From Phycisphaerales bacterium (GTDB lineage Bacteria > Planctomycetota > Phycisphaerae > Phycisphaerales > UBA1924), in assembly GCA_023382935.1 (NCBI GenBank), contig JAHDXL010000007.1, positions 124,001-188,000 of the forward strand: DNA of 64,000 bases. The letters run 5' to 3'. Every line of letters starts with the position of its first letter. Within the stretch, counting starts at the first letter, position 1. This document shows, one piece after another, positions 44,184 through 53,836 of this stretch. Below the pieces are notes generated by a model. The model was not told where the DNA came from and searched no databases. It saw only the letters and a program-made list of their open reading frames with translations. The translations under genes were made by a program, and so were the position numbers.

Positions 44184-44897
44184 ATGATGATGCGCCACGC
44201 AATCCCCGTTCTTGTTTTCGCCGGTCTGGGCGGGTCGGCTCTCGCCCAGCCCCTGACAGGGTCTGGGGCACACCTTCCGTTGTCGACGCCCATCCAGGTG
44301 CCGCAGCCGGGTGTGGCCCACACGCTGAGCAACATCGTGCATCCGACCAGTTTTGACGGGACGTGGTCCGCGCCGGTGCAGTGGGGCTGGCAGGGTACCT
44401 TCACGGCGTTCGGGCCAGTGCCGAACAACACCAACCTGGGTTCAACGCGGTACATCTTTTCCACGCTCAATGCGGGACTTCTGCCTGCGGGTACGTTCTT
44501 CAACTTCGGCGACGTGGACGGGGGGTCGGGCGGGGGCGAGACGTTCTTCCTGAGGGCCTTCGACTCCGGCGGCAATGCGATCACCACGCCGTGGCTGAGC
44601 GTGCCGCAGTACGTGTGGGGCTTCGGTCGCAACGCGGGCAACCCGGACCTGCTCGACATGCCCGGCTGGGTGTTCGACGTCCCGACGGGCTCGTATCTGA
44701 TCGACGGCAATACCGTGAGCGGGTTCAATCCGACGGTGTCGTTCACGCTCGTGTCGCTGACGGGGATCCACACGCTCTTGGTGGAGAAGGGCAGCACCTT
44801 CAATAGTTTCTCGCTGGCGGCGCCGATCGTCCCTTCACCTGCTGGCGCGGCGCTGATGGGCCTGGGCGGTGCGATGATCGCACGTCGCCGGCGCTGA
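44184..44897 (+). CDS. PEP-CTERM-like secreted protein
   Basis: A 237-residue exported protein. GGAGACC precedes a GTG and three ATG codons; ATG 44184 gives the best spacing. A signal peptide ends near ALAQ. The mature part is rich in beta-structure, Gly, Asn and Thr. The C-terminus has a VPSPAG motif, a short hydrophobic helix and a terminal Arg cluster, the layout of PEP-CTERM exosortase substrates. Exosortase is not in the window. Function of the main domain is unknown. Confidence 0.82.
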   Translation: MMMRHAIPVLVFAGLGGSALAQPLTGSGAHLPLSTPIQVPQPGVAHTLSNIVHPTSFDGTWSAPVQWGWQGTFTAFGPVPNNTNLGSTRYIFSTLNAGLLPAGTFFNFGDVDGGSGGGETFFLRAFDSGGNAITTPWLSVPQYVWGFGRNAGNPDLLDMPGWVFDVPTGSYLIDGNTVSGFNPTVSFTLVSLTGIHTLLVEKGSTFNSFSLAAPIVPSPAGAALMGLGGAMIARRRR

Positions 44898-44911
44898 ATC
44901 GGGTGGTTGGT

Positions 44912-44939
44912 GCCCGGTGCAGAGCATGGTGCACCGGGC
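44912..44939 (+). terminator. Hairpin after PEP-CTERM gene, no T run
   Basis: GCCCGGTGCA and TGCACCGGGC pair perfectly across eight bases, 14 bases after the stop. The absence of a U tract makes the mechanism uncertain. Confidence 0.55.
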
Positions 44940-45000
44940 TCGGGCGTGATGTGGAGGCGTGGGGCGTGCGCTGCCCGCGAACAGGCGGGTAGCATGCTCC

Positions 45001-45690
45001 ATGCCCGCATCCACTTCCATTGAGACAAGAGATATCAAAGCCTGCACGTTTGACTGTTTCGGCACGCTGATCGACTGGTCGAGCGGGATTCTGTCGGCCC
45101 TCGGCCCGCTGGCGGCGCGACATGCGCCGGGCATGGGCGAGCGCGAACTGCTGGAGCGCTACGGGCAGTTGGAGCGGGAGGTGGAGGCGGGCGCGTATCA
45201 GTCGTATCGCGCCGTGCTCGCCGAGGTGACGCGACGGATGTTCGGCGACGCGGCCGACACCACGGTCCTGGCGGATTCGCTGGCCACGTGGGAGCCGTTC
45301 GCGGACACTGTTGAGTCGCTGCGGCGGCTGCGCGGGCGAGCCCGGCTGGGCGTGCTGTCCAACATCGACGATGATCTCTTCGAGCCGATTCTCGACAAAC
45401 TCGGGCGTCCGTTCGAGGTGGTGGTGACGGCCAAGCAGTTGCAAAGTTACAAGCCAGGCGAAGCCCTCTTCCGCGAGGGGCTGCGACGGCTGGGGCTTGA
45501 GCCGCACGAAGTGCTGCACGTGGCCGAGAGCCGGTTTCATGACATCGAGCCGGCGCGGCGCTTGGGATTCCGCACGGCCTGGGTCGATCGCGGGCGCAGC
45601 GCCTCCGGGCACGGTGCGGCCGCGGCGGATCTCACGGTGCGGTCGCTGGCCGAACTTGTGGCTCAACTGGGCTTGGATTGGTCCAGGTGA
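45001..45690 (+). CDS. Haloacid-dehalogenase-like hydrolase
   Basis: A 229-residue HAD-superfamily protein resembling type II 2-haloacid dehalogenases: FDCFGTLIDW (nucleophile Asp), LSNIDDDLF (motif II), KPGEALF (Lys, motif III) and a motif IV region around ESRFHDIEPARRLG. Substrates may be haloacids or phosphates. ATG 45001 follows TAGCAT plus five bases. The 3' end overlaps the convergent mprF gene by 28 bases. Confidence 0.87.
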   Translation: MPASTSIETRDIKACTFDCFGTLIDWSSGILSALGPLAARHAPGMGERELLERYGQLEREVEAGAYQSYRAVLAEVTRRMFGDAADTTVLADSLATWEPFADTVESLRRLRGRARLGVLSNIDDDLFEPILDKLGRPFEVVVTAKQLQSYKPGEALFREGLRRLGLEPHEVLHVAESRFHDIEPARRLGFRTAWVDRGRSASGHGAAAADLTVRSLAELVAQLGLDWSR

Positions 45691-48239
45691 AGTTCGCGTG
45701 CCTGCGCGATGCGGACCCTGCTCCCATGATCGACGGCGCGGATCAGACGCATGCACGTCACCAGGGATTCGGCCAGAGTCCAGGGGCCTTGGAACGCGAG
45801 GTAGCGCGGTTCCCAGACCGGGTGGAATTTCTCCTTGTACGCCTTCAGTCCTCGGTAGTTATACACGCGCTCTGCGTGCTGGTAGACCAGTCGGGCGCCG
45901 CGCTCGAACGGGCGTGAACGGCGATAAATCCCCACGTCGGCCAACGGCGCCATGCCGAGACTGAATCGAGTGTGGCCCGTTTCGGCGGCCCAGATCATGG
46001 ACTTGGCGATGCAGTAGTCCATGAGGTTGTCGACCAGGCCGGAGCGGAAACGCATGAGGTCGACGCTGACTTCGGCACGCGTTGCCAGCAAGTTCACGAA
46101 AGCGACCAGTTGTCGCTCGGCATCAAGAACGCCGCCGATGGGGAAGAACTGGAGATATGGTTCTGAGAAATAGCCGAGCGAGAACTGCATCTCGCGCACC
46201 TGCTTGTGTTCGAGCCAGGAATCGCTGACCTGACGGGCTTGCCGGATCAGGTCCGTTGCATGGGGCGGGTGGTACACCTGGAATGCAAAGCCTGCCTTCT
46301 CGACCCGTCGGACGATCTGTCGCATGCCCGACCAGTCACCTCCCTGCATCGTGAAGCCGGAGATCGGGATGACGGCCTCTTCCCCGAGTTTGAAGAACGA
46401 GAAGCCGAACTCATGCAGTGGACCGAGCCAGCGATCGGAGACTTCGTAGAATATCAGATCGAAATCTTCGGTGTCGGTGAAGGTGAGCAGGTTGCGGAGA
46501 AAGTCAACCTCGCGCCCTGGGGTTACGACGGGGTCGGCATATACGATCATCTTGTCCGCGGCACGCTGGTAAACGATCAGGCCGTCGCCGGCGCCGCGCC
46601 AGACACCCTTGTCGCCGGCGCCGACGACGAGGGGCGAACTTGATCCCTCCGAGTCGGAGATGACCTTGACCGCTTCGTTGATCTGATCGGGGGTGGGAGT
46701 GATGCGCTCTTTGACAGGCCGGACAGCCTGGCGAATGAAGAACGCGACGCCGACAAGTGCGGTCAGAAGCGCACCTCGCAGCATGCGCGAGGCCTCAGCC
46801 TTGGGGCCGATGCGGGTCCAGAGATCGGCTGTGTACGGCACTTTCTCGAAAGCCGTCAGCCCCACCACGAGGAAGAACGCGACCGAGCCGCACGTGGCGG
46901 CAATGGCTAGTTCCCAGCCGATTGGCACACGTCCCTTGCGATGAAAACTGCGCATGGCGCCGAGCAGCAGGATGAGCAGTGCAACACTGGCGGTGGCTTC
47001 TTCCCAGTCGCCGCCTTTGAGCGTGTGGGAGATTGCCGAGGTGAGCAGCAGTCCGGCAACGATGAAGGCCGCAGCACGATACCCGCGCAAGACACCTCGG
47101 AGAAGGAAGAGCATCCAGGCGGCAGCGACGACCGCGATGCCGTGCGAGGCGTCAAACACGCCGACGGGCATCCACCGCTCCATCGCGCGGAGGCGTTCAT
47201 GAACGGCCGGGGTGGCGGCGCTGGCAAGCAGGATGATTGCGTTGGCCAGCAGCGCGCCCGCCAGCACACGGCGCAGCCACCGCTCGGCGCTCGTGGAGCG
47301 ACGCACGAGGTAGACGTAGAGCACGACGAGTGAAATGGACCACGGCAAGAGATAGAACAGGCCGCGGAAAACAAGCACGTGCGCGGCCGCGTCGCTGGCA
47401 GCAATATTCAGCAGGGTTCCGAGTTTGAGCCATGTAGCGTCGGCGGCTCCAAGCCCGCCGGGCACCATGCTGGCCATACCAGCGACGTGCCCCAGGATCA
47501 TGGTGCGAGCCAGTTCGGACGCGGGCGTCGCGATGCCAAGGGAACGGGCCGCCAGCACAAAGGCCATGGCGGCGAAGAACCATTCAAGCACGGCGACGAG
47601 CCCGAGGCCGACACACTGTCGCATTGAGCCGGACCACTCACACTTCCAGCGTCTGATCAACAAATTGATGAGCACAACGCATGTGGGTGCGAACACAGTC
47701 GCTAAGACGACGCGCCCCATCGTGCTCGTGCCACCCGTCGGCATGGGAACGAGGACCGCCGCCAGCACTCCGCACATGGCGGACCACATGCCGACGTACA
47801 TGCGCGCGATCCGCACAGCGATGGACTCGGTGGGCACGCCTGCCTGACGGTACAGGAAGAAGCGCAGAGCCGGGCCGCCGATTGGGCCGAGGGTCAGGAA
47901 GTTGGTCCAGGCGAAGCACACGGCGCCGATGTGCCAGCGCCGTGAGACCGGGAGCCCCGCAAGCGCGACGGCGTCGTAGAGTCCCATGCAGACAACCGCC
48001 GCCACGCTCGAGCAGCAAGCCAGCAACAGAATTGGGCGGTTCGCCCGGCCTACCTGGGCGCGTAGTTCGTGGATGCTGAGCGCATGCAGTTCATGCCAGA
48101 TCAGCCAGATCGCCAGCGGGACGCCCACGAAGGGCAGGAGCAGCCGGACCCAGTGGGCCACGCGCATCCAGTCGACGCCGGGCACGGTTGGTTCGTCGCT
48201 TGGGTCTTTCGCCGGGGATGGAATCGCATTGTCATCCAC
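45663..48239 (-). CDS. mprF: MprF-like phosphatidylglycerol lysyltransferase/flippase
   Basis: An 858-residue membrane protein. Residues 25-510 contain about 14 helices: the flippase part with the UPF0104-type motif GGLGAADATW. Residues 530-850 form the DUF2156 aminoacyl-phospholipid synthase domain (GAGDKGVWRGAGDGLIVYQ, GYFSEPYLQFFPIGGV, FSLGMAPLADVG, GLKAYKEKFHPVWEPRYLAF). MprF adds lysine or alanine to phosphatidylglycerol and moves it across the membrane, lowering surface charge and sensitivity to cationic peptides. It overlaps the next upstream gene by eight bases. Confidence 0.93.
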   Translation of the reverse strand: MDDNAIPSPAKDPSDEPTVPGVDWMRVAHWVRLLLPFVGVPLAIWLIWHELHALSIHELRAQVGRANRPILLLACCSSVAAVVCMGLYDAVALAGLPVSRRWHIGAVCFAWTNFLTLGPIGGPALRFFLYRQAGVPTESIAVRIARMYVGMWSAMCGVLAAVLVPMPTGGTSTMGRVVLATVFAPTCVVLINLLIRRWKCEWSGSMRQCVGLGLVAVLEWFFAAMAFVLAARSLGIATPASELARTMILGHVAGMASMVPGGLGAADATWLKLGTLLNIAASDAAAHVLVFRGLFYLLPWSISLVVLYVYLVRRSTSAERWLRRVLAGALLANAIILLASAATPAVHERLRAMERWMPVGVFDASHGIAVVAAAWMLFLLRGVLRGYRAAAFIVAGLLLTSAISHTLKGGDWEEATASVALLILLLGAMRSFHRKGRVPIGWELAIAATCGSVAFFLVVGLTAFEKVPYTADLWTRIGPKAEASRMLRGALLTALVGVAFFIRQAVRPVKERITPTPDQINEAVKVISDSEGSSSPLVVGAGDKGVWRGAGDGLIVYQRAADKMIVYADPVVTPGREVDFLRNLLTFTDTEDFDLIFYEVSDRWLGPLHEFGFSFFKLGEEAVIPISGFTMQGGDWSGMRQIVRRVEKAGFAFQVYHPPHATDLIRQARQVSDSWLEHKQVREMQFSLGYFSEPYLQFFPIGGVLDAERQLVAFVNLLATRAEVSVDLMRFRSGLVDNLMDYCIAKSMIWAAETGHTRFSLGMAPLADVGIYRRSRPFERGARLVYQHAERVYNYRGLKAYKEKFHPVWEPRYLAFQGPWTLAESLVTCMRLIRAVDHGSRVRIAQARELHLDQSKPS

Positions 48240-48591
48240 TGGCAGCGCTCCGGCGTCCTTCCTTATGGAAGGTGTGCATCAGGCGGTGCACGACGGGGGC
48301 GATGATGATGGCAAAAGTGGTGAGAAAAACCAGTCCGCTGAACAAGGCATAGAGCGCAGAAAACACCTTGGAGGCCGGCGATTCCATGCGGTCGACCGGT
48401 CCCATCCCCGTGAGGATCATGCACGCATTGAGGAACGAATCGACCCAGCCGAGCCCGCCGATCCAGTGATACCCCGCCACACCAATCGCAATGGCGCCGG
48501 CGACGACGCCTCCTGCCGCCGCCGTGCTGACCATGAGTCTCCTGAAGAAGGCCGGTCGCGAGATGGTCGGCTCATGTCGGTGTTCAAACAT
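48232..48591 (-). CDS. Small two-helix membrane protein with pore-loop-like segment
   Basis: A 119-residue protein with two membrane helices (about 22-42 and 85-105) and, between them, an amphipathic stretch and ILTGMGPVD that resembles a potassium-channel pore helix with a degenerate selectivity filter (TxGMG in place of TVGYG). Ion conduction is an inference and the filter mismatch counts against potassium. It is coupled to mprF by an eight-base overlap, so it may act in the same envelope process. Confidence 0.65.
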   Translation of the reverse strand: MFEHRHEPTISRPAFFRRLMVSTAAAGGVVAGAIAIGVAGYHWIGGLGWVDSFLNACMILTGMGPVDRMESPASKVFSALYALFSGLVFLTTFAIIIAPVVHRLMHTFHKEGRRSAASG

Positions 48592-48634
48592 GTGGAACCT
48601 CGCGCGTGATCTGGCGGTCTTCTGGCGGGCGTCG

Positions 48635-48640
48635 TATGCT
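48635..48640 (+). promoter_or_regulatory. -10 element of a probable leaderless promoter
   Basis: TATGCT is five bases before ATG 48646; there is no room for a ribosome binding site. Confidence 0.55.
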
Positions 48641-48645
48641 ATGGG

Positions 48646-49308
<663 letters not shown>

Positions 49309-49352
49309 GGCCGGTCGCCGTTTCGGATATGCTGCGCGCGGGAGGTTGCACC

Positions 49353-50882
49353 ATGAAGCCTGTCGCGCTGGTCGTGTTGCTCGCGTTTGTCACGTCTTCG
49401 TTCGCCCAGTCGCTCGATGCTCTGATGCGCCCACGCGACGCGGTTTCGGCGCGCGTCGGCTCGAACCATCCCGAGGCGTGGTCGAACTGGGACAACCGGC
49501 GCGTCCAGCCGGGCGAGACGTACACGCTGGCGGAGATCGAGGGCCCAGGCGTGATCCGGCACATCTGGTTCACGTTCCCCGACTCGGGCCCCAGTTGGAT
49601 CGCCGACAGCGGCTGCGCCGCGCCGGACGAGATTGTCTTGCGCATGTACTGGGACGGGGCGGAACAACCGGCCGTCGAAGTCCCGCTGGGCGACTTCTTT
49701 GCCGCGGGCTTCGGCATTCGCGCGCCGGTGCGATCGGTGCCCGTGCAGGTGCAGGGCGGCGATTCGTACAACTGCTTCTGGGCCATGCCGTTCTTCAAGT
49801 CGGCGAGGATCACCCTGACCAACGAGAGCGAGCGCGTGCTGACGGCCTTGTACTACCAGATCGACTACACGCGCGAGGCGTCGCTGCCGCCCGACACGGC
49901 CTACTTCTGCGCCCAGTATCGCCAAGAGTTTCCGACGCAACTCGGGCGCGACTATCTCGTGGCCGACATCGAGGCGCCCGAGGGCGGGGGGCACTACGTC
50001 GGCACCGTCCTGAGCGTGCGATCGCGCTCGCCACAGTGGTTCGGCGAAGGCGACGACAAGTTCTTCATCGACGGCGAAGGAACGCCGGGCATCTGGGGCA
50101 CCGGCACCGAAGACTACTTCCTCAACGCCTGGGGCATGGAGCAAGAGACCTTTCCATCCTTCGGCGTCTCGCGCTGCGACGGACTGCTGGCTGACCTGGG
50201 CGACAGCGGCACCATGTACCGCTGGCACCTCGACGACCCCGTGCGCTTCCGCAAGTCGCTTCGCTTCGAGATCGAGCACAAGGGCTGGATGGCGGCTGAC
50301 GAAACCACGACGGGCAACGTGGAAGGGCACGTCGAGCGCCAGGACGACTTCGCCAGCGTGGCCTTCTGGTATCAGCGCGGGCAGCCGAAGCGGTTTGCCA
50401 CGATGCCCAGTGCCTCCGAGCGCAAACTCCCCTTCATCGACGCGGTGATTGAGGGGGCAACGCTGCTGGAAGGGGCCGCGATGGCGGCGGGCTCGGCCCA
50501 GTTGCAGGCGGGCGGGCCGTGGACGGGGCAGGGGCAAATCCTGTTCCGTGGGCGGCAGGTCGGCTCAACGCTGACGCTTACGTTCACGGTGCCGGACGAC
50601 CGCCCGCGTGCGCTGGTGCTGCTTCTGACGTACTCGTACGACTTCGGCGTCTATCAGGTCTTGCTCGACGGGCAGCCGATCGGCGATCCCATCGACGCGT
50701 TCAGCCCGGACATCAAGGTCGTGCAGCACCGCTTCGGCGACGGCCCGATTGCTCCGGGCGAGCACACGCTGACGTTGGAATGTGTCGGCATCAACCCCAA
50801 CTCGAAAGGCTATCTCATCGGCGCCGACAGCGTGCGCCTGCGCCAGCGGTGGGAGCACAAGCGCCCCCCCCTGGGGCCATGA
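49353..50882 (+). CDS. Secreted DUF2961/GH172-family glycoside hydrolase
   Basis: A 509-residue exported protein. TATGCT at 49328-49333 and GGAGG six bases before the ATG fix promoter and start; a signal peptide ends at SSFAQ. The body has DUF2961 hallmarks: NHPEAWSNWDN, GPGVIRHIWFTFP, LRMYWDG, DFFAAGFG, GTGTEDYFLNAWG. This family includes GH172 alpha-fructosidases and arabinofuranosidases acting on furanose sugars. The last 120 residues form an added beta-sandwich. With the GH127 enzyme at 22153 it hints at growth on furanose-rich glycans. Confidence 0.85.
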   Translation: MKPVALVVLLAFVTSSFAQSLDALMRPRDAVSARVGSNHPEAWSNWDNRRVQPGETYTLAEIEGPGVIRHIWFTFPDSGPSWIADSGCAAPDEIVLRMYWDGAEQPAVEVPLGDFFAAGFGIRAPVRSVPVQVQGGDSYNCFWAMPFFKSARITLTNESERVLTALYYQIDYTREASLPPDTAYFCAQYRQEFPTQLGRDYLVADIEAPEGGGHYVGTVLSVRSRSPQWFGEGDDKFFIDGEGTPGIWGTGTEDYFLNAWGMEQETFPSFGVSRCDGLLADLGDSGTMYRWHLDDPVRFRKSLRFEIEHKGWMAADETTTGNVEGHVERQDDFASVAFWYQRGQPKRFATMPSASERKLPFIDAVIEGATLLEGAAMAAGSAQLQAGGPWTGQGQILFRGRQVGSTLTLTFTVPDDRPRALVLLLTYSYDFGVYQVLLDGQPIGDPIDAFSPDIKVVQHRFGDGPIAPGEHTLTLECVGINPNSKGYLIGADSVRLRQRWEHKRPPLGP

Positions 50883-51064
50883 GCACGCGGACAGCGCGGG
50901 GGTGCAATACGGGCTTTGAGATTCCGAGTTCGGTGACCGTCGATCTGGCCAGAGCACTCGTCCGCGACATCCTCGACAGTTCGCAGGATCGCGGACGCAG
51001 TCCCCCTCTTGCGTGGCTGGTTGGCGTGGAACAGACGAGATTCCCCCGAGGCGGGAGGCTCTGA
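50879..51064 (+). CDS. Possible small coupled gene, 61 residues
   Basis: ATG 50879 overlaps the stop of the GH172-like gene as ATGA. The peptide (MSTRTARGCNTGFEIPSS..., with VDLARALVRDILDS) has one amphipathic helix and no recognised family. The overlap is the only positive sign, so a chance frame is quite possible. The remaining bases to 51123 show nothing. Confidence 0.3.
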   Translation: MSTRTARGCNTGFEIPSSVTVDLARALVRDILDSSQDRGRSPPLAWLVGVEQTRFPRGGRL

Positions 51065-51123
51065 ATGACGCTCAGGAAGGGTGATGGCGACCGCTGCCAT
51101 CGAAATCGCTTGCGACCACTCGA

Positions 51124-51822
51124 TCAGGGCGTGCTGGTCGGCGGGGTGCCCAGCGGACGGCCGAGTTTCTCCTCGATGTAGCGACGGAACTCGTCCGACA
51201 GGTCGATCTTTCGTACGGCGGTCGGCACGCCCGCCGCGTCGGCGGCCGCCTGCGCCTGTGCGATCACGGTGCGCACTTCGTCATCGCTGACAGCCTCGGG
51301 CTTTTGAAACTCGATATTGTTGTTGCCGGCGTCGTAGGCGATCGGCTTGAGCACCTCATCGAGATCATTCCACTTCACCTTGCCCTCTGTGATGGCCTGT
51401 GCCAGGCGGTCGAAGGTGGTGGCCGCGGCCGCCTTCTCTTCATCGCCGAGTTTCGACCGCGCCACGTACAGCGCCTGGAATTGCAGGGCGGCGCCGGTAG
51501 CCAGCACCGAACTGGTCTCGAAGCCCTGGAAGATGGTGCGGACTTCTTCCAAGGTGATGTGGCCAGCCTTGAAGTCGTCGCGAACCTCGTCGATGATCGC
51601 GTTGATCTCCGGCTTCTCGGAAGCCGGCAGATCGCTCTCCTGAATGAGTGCACGCATGCCCGCGGCGGTCAGATCGGCCGACCAGTTCTTGAAGTTCAGC
51701 GCGACCACGACCCCGGCGACGATGCCCAGCAGCAGGATCACGCCAAGCGCGACCAGGCAACCCTGGATCACGCCGCCGCGACGCTGGGCGGACACCATGC
51801 GAGGCGAATTTCCTTCGATCAT
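51124..51822 (-). CDS. Membrane-anchored helical protein, unknown function
   Basis: A 232-residue protein with a short cytoplasmic N-terminus, one membrane helix (about 20-42) and a helical extracytoplasmic domain without cysteines or recognised motifs. GGAG precedes ATG 51822; ATG 51798 is an alternative. The gene is alone on its strand between the GH172 unit and the M19 dipeptidase unit. No function is assigned. Confidence 0.72.
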   Translation of the reverse strand: MIEGNSPRMVSAQRRGGVIQGCLVALGVILLLGIVAGVVVALNFKNWSADLTAAGMRALIQESDLPASEKPEINAIIDEVRDDFKAGHITLEEVRTIFQGFETSSVLATGAALQFQALYVARSKLGDEEKAAAATTFDRLAQAITEGKVKWNDLDEVLKPIAYDAGNNNIEFQKPEAVSDDEVRTVIAQAQAAADAAGVPTAVRKIDLSDEFRRYIEEKLGRPLGTPPTSTP

Positions 51823-51938
51823 TCTTGAGTCTCCGTGACAGTCGTTCCCCCGGCGCAGCCGAGCGGTTCGGCTTGCCCTCAGGTTCTTCGGAACCGGAGC
51901 GTTCAGATTCTACGGTTCGGGCCAGGCTGGCAGCAGTC

Positions 51939-51944
51939 TACCAT
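51939..51944 (+). promoter_or_regulatory. -10 element of a probable leaderless promoter
   Basis: TACCAT is five bases before ATG 51950, the same hexamer as in front of the gene at 33624. Confidence 0.55.
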
Positions 51945-51949
51945 CGACC

Positions 51950-52990
51950 ATGCAGTGGTTTGACGCACATCTCGATCTGGCGTACCTCGCCGAGTGCGGG
52001 CGCGACATGCACGTCGAGCCCGAAGAGTCGCGCGGACGGAACCAGCCGGCGACCATCACCCTGCCCTCACTGCGAGCCGGCGGCGTGCGGGCCTGTCTGG
52101 GCACGATATTCACCGAAGCCATCCAGAACCCCGCGGCCTCGGACGCCGAGACCGGCTCGTTCGCCTACGCGGCGGGTGACGCACGCGGCGCATGGGTGGC
52201 CGGGATGCGCCAACTCAAGTTGTATCACGCCTGGCGCGACGCGGGCATCATCCGGCTCATGGGTTTGCGCGGCCAGAATGCCGGGGCGGCCCCCTCCGAC
52301 GAGCGCGGGCCGATTCTGCTCGGGGTGCTCATGGAATGCGCTGATCCCATCGAGTCGCCCGATCAACTTCTCAACTGGGTCGAGAACGGCGTCATCGCCA
52401 TCGGCATGGCGTGGTGGCACCAGTCGCGCTACGCCGGCGGCAACGGCACGCCGGGGCACGGCCTGACGCAACTGGGCAAGCAACTCGTCCCTCGCATCGA
52501 CGAACTCGGCGTCGTGCATGACCTCTCGCATCTCTCGCAGAAGTCGACCGAGCAGTTGCTCTCGATGACCAGCGCGAGCGTGATCGCCAGCCACTCCAAC
52601 TGCCGCGCCCTGCTCGAGCCTGACAACGAACGTCACCTGGCCGACGAGACCATCCGCGAGATCGGTCGCCGCGGCGGCATGATCGGGCTGAACCTGGTGC
52701 GCAACTTCATCCGCACCGGCATCGACCGCAAGGATCCGAACGATCGCCCGAGCATCGCCGAGGCCATTCGTCACGTCGAGCACATCTGCGAGGTGATGGG
52801 GCACCGGCGCGGCGTGGGCATGGGATCAGACATGGATGGCGGCATCACGGGCCACGACTTGCCGCGCGGAATTGATCGCCCCCGCGACTTCGAGAAACTG
52901 GCCGAGGAACTGCGCTCCCGCGGCTGGAGCGACGCGGATATCAGGGGCTTTTCCTGGGGCAACTGGGCGCGGTTCTGGGGGGTGTCATGA
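51950..52990 (+). CDS. M19-family membrane dipeptidase-like hydrolase
   Basis: A 346-residue amidohydrolase-fold enzyme. The zinc site is visible: His7 and Asp9 (FDAHLDL), His in VHDLSHLSQKS, His in IASHSNCRAL and Asp in VGMGSDMDGG. The family cleaves dipeptides, including some with D-amino acids, and beta-lactam-like amides. No signal peptide is present, so this member is cytoplasmic. Its stop overlaps the next start (ATGA at 52987), forming a unit with the sulfotransferase-like and aminotransferase genes, possibly an amino-acid salvage pathway. Confidence 0.9.
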   Translation: MQWFDAHLDLAYLAECGRDMHVEPEESRGRNQPATITLPSLRAGGVRACLGTIFTEAIQNPAASDAETGSFAYAAGDARGAWVAGMRQLKLYHAWRDAGIIRLMGLRGQNAGAAPSDERGPILLGVLMECADPIESPDQLLNWVENGVIAIGMAWWHQSRYAGGNGTPGHGLTQLGKQLVPRIDELGVVHDLSHLSQKSTEQLLSMTSASVIASHSNCRALLEPDNERHLADETIREIGRRGGMIGLNLVRNFIRTGIDRKDPNDRPSIAEAIRHVEHICEVMGHRRGVGMGSDMDGGITGHDLPRGIDRPRDFEKLAEELRSRGWSDADIRGFSWGNWARFWGVS

Positions 52991-53739
52991 GCGGAGTTCG
53001 CATCGCCATGTGGTCCGGGCCCCGGAACATCTCGACGGCCCTGATGCGCTCGTGGGAGAGCCGGGCCGACTGTTTCGTGTCTGACGAGCCCCTGTATGCG
53101 CACTATCTGAAGGTGACCGGAGCCGACCATCCGGCGCGGGAGGAGATCATCCGGAAGCACGAGTGGGATTGGCAACTGGTGACGCGCTCGCTGGTCGGGC
53201 CGATTCCGCGCGGCAAGACGGTCTGGTATCAGAAGCACATGAACCATCACCTCACGTCGGACGTGGGGCGGAAGTGGATTCTCGAACTGCGCAACGTGTT
53301 CCTGATCCGCGACCCGGTGGAGATGATCACCAGTTTCATCAAGGTGATTCCGAATCCGACGCCGGCGGACCTCGGACTACCACAGCAGGTGGATCTGTGG
53401 GAATGGATTCGCGCGCGGACGGGGCAAACTCCCCCGGTGATCGACGCCCGCGATGTGCTGGAGAATCCGCGCGGCATGCTGGCGGCCGTGTGCGAGTGCG
53501 TCGGCGTGCCGTTCGACGAAGCAATGCTCTCGTGGAAGCCCGGCCCGCGCGACACCGACGGCGTGTGGGGTCCGCACTGGTACGACAGCGTGTACAGGAG
53601 CACCGGCTTTGGGCCCTACAAGCCGAAGAACGAACAGGTGCCCGGCCGACTCGCGGGCGTTCTCGCAGAGTGCCAGCGGTTGTACGACATCATGGGCGAG
53701 CACAAGATCGCCCTGCGCGCTGCGCCCGGCGAGCCCTAA
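52987..53739 (+). CDS. Sulfotransferase-fold P-loop protein
   Basis: A 250-residue protein. The N-terminal WSGPRNISTALMRSW matches the PAPS-binding loop of sulfotransferase-like proteins, and VFLIRDPVEMITSF matches the 3'-phosphate-binding motif. A DARDVLENPRGML region follows. The acceptor is unknown. In some eukaryotic branched-chain aminotransferase-like proteins a domain of this type is joined to a class IV aminotransferase; here the two are neighbours (next gene at 53837), supporting a shared pathway. Confidence 0.83.
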   Translation: MSGVRIAMWSGPRNISTALMRSWESRADCFVSDEPLYAHYLKVTGADHPAREEIIRKHEWDWQLVTRSLVGPIPRGKTVWYQKHMNHHLTSDVGRKWILELRNVFLIRDPVEMITSFIKVIPNPTPADLGLPQQVDLWEWIRARTGQTPPVIDARDVLENPRGMLAAVCECVGVPFDEAMLSWKPGPRDTDGVWGPHWYDSVYRSTGFGPYKPKNEQVPGRLAGVLAECQRLYDIMGEHKIALRAAPGEP

Positions 53740-53836
53740 CGGTCGAGGAGGCGTCCGGCGCACCGACGTTGCGATACCTCTCTACCCACGCTGGGGGCTC
53801 GTCAGGAAAAAATATCCACTTGGGAGTCCGATCCCC

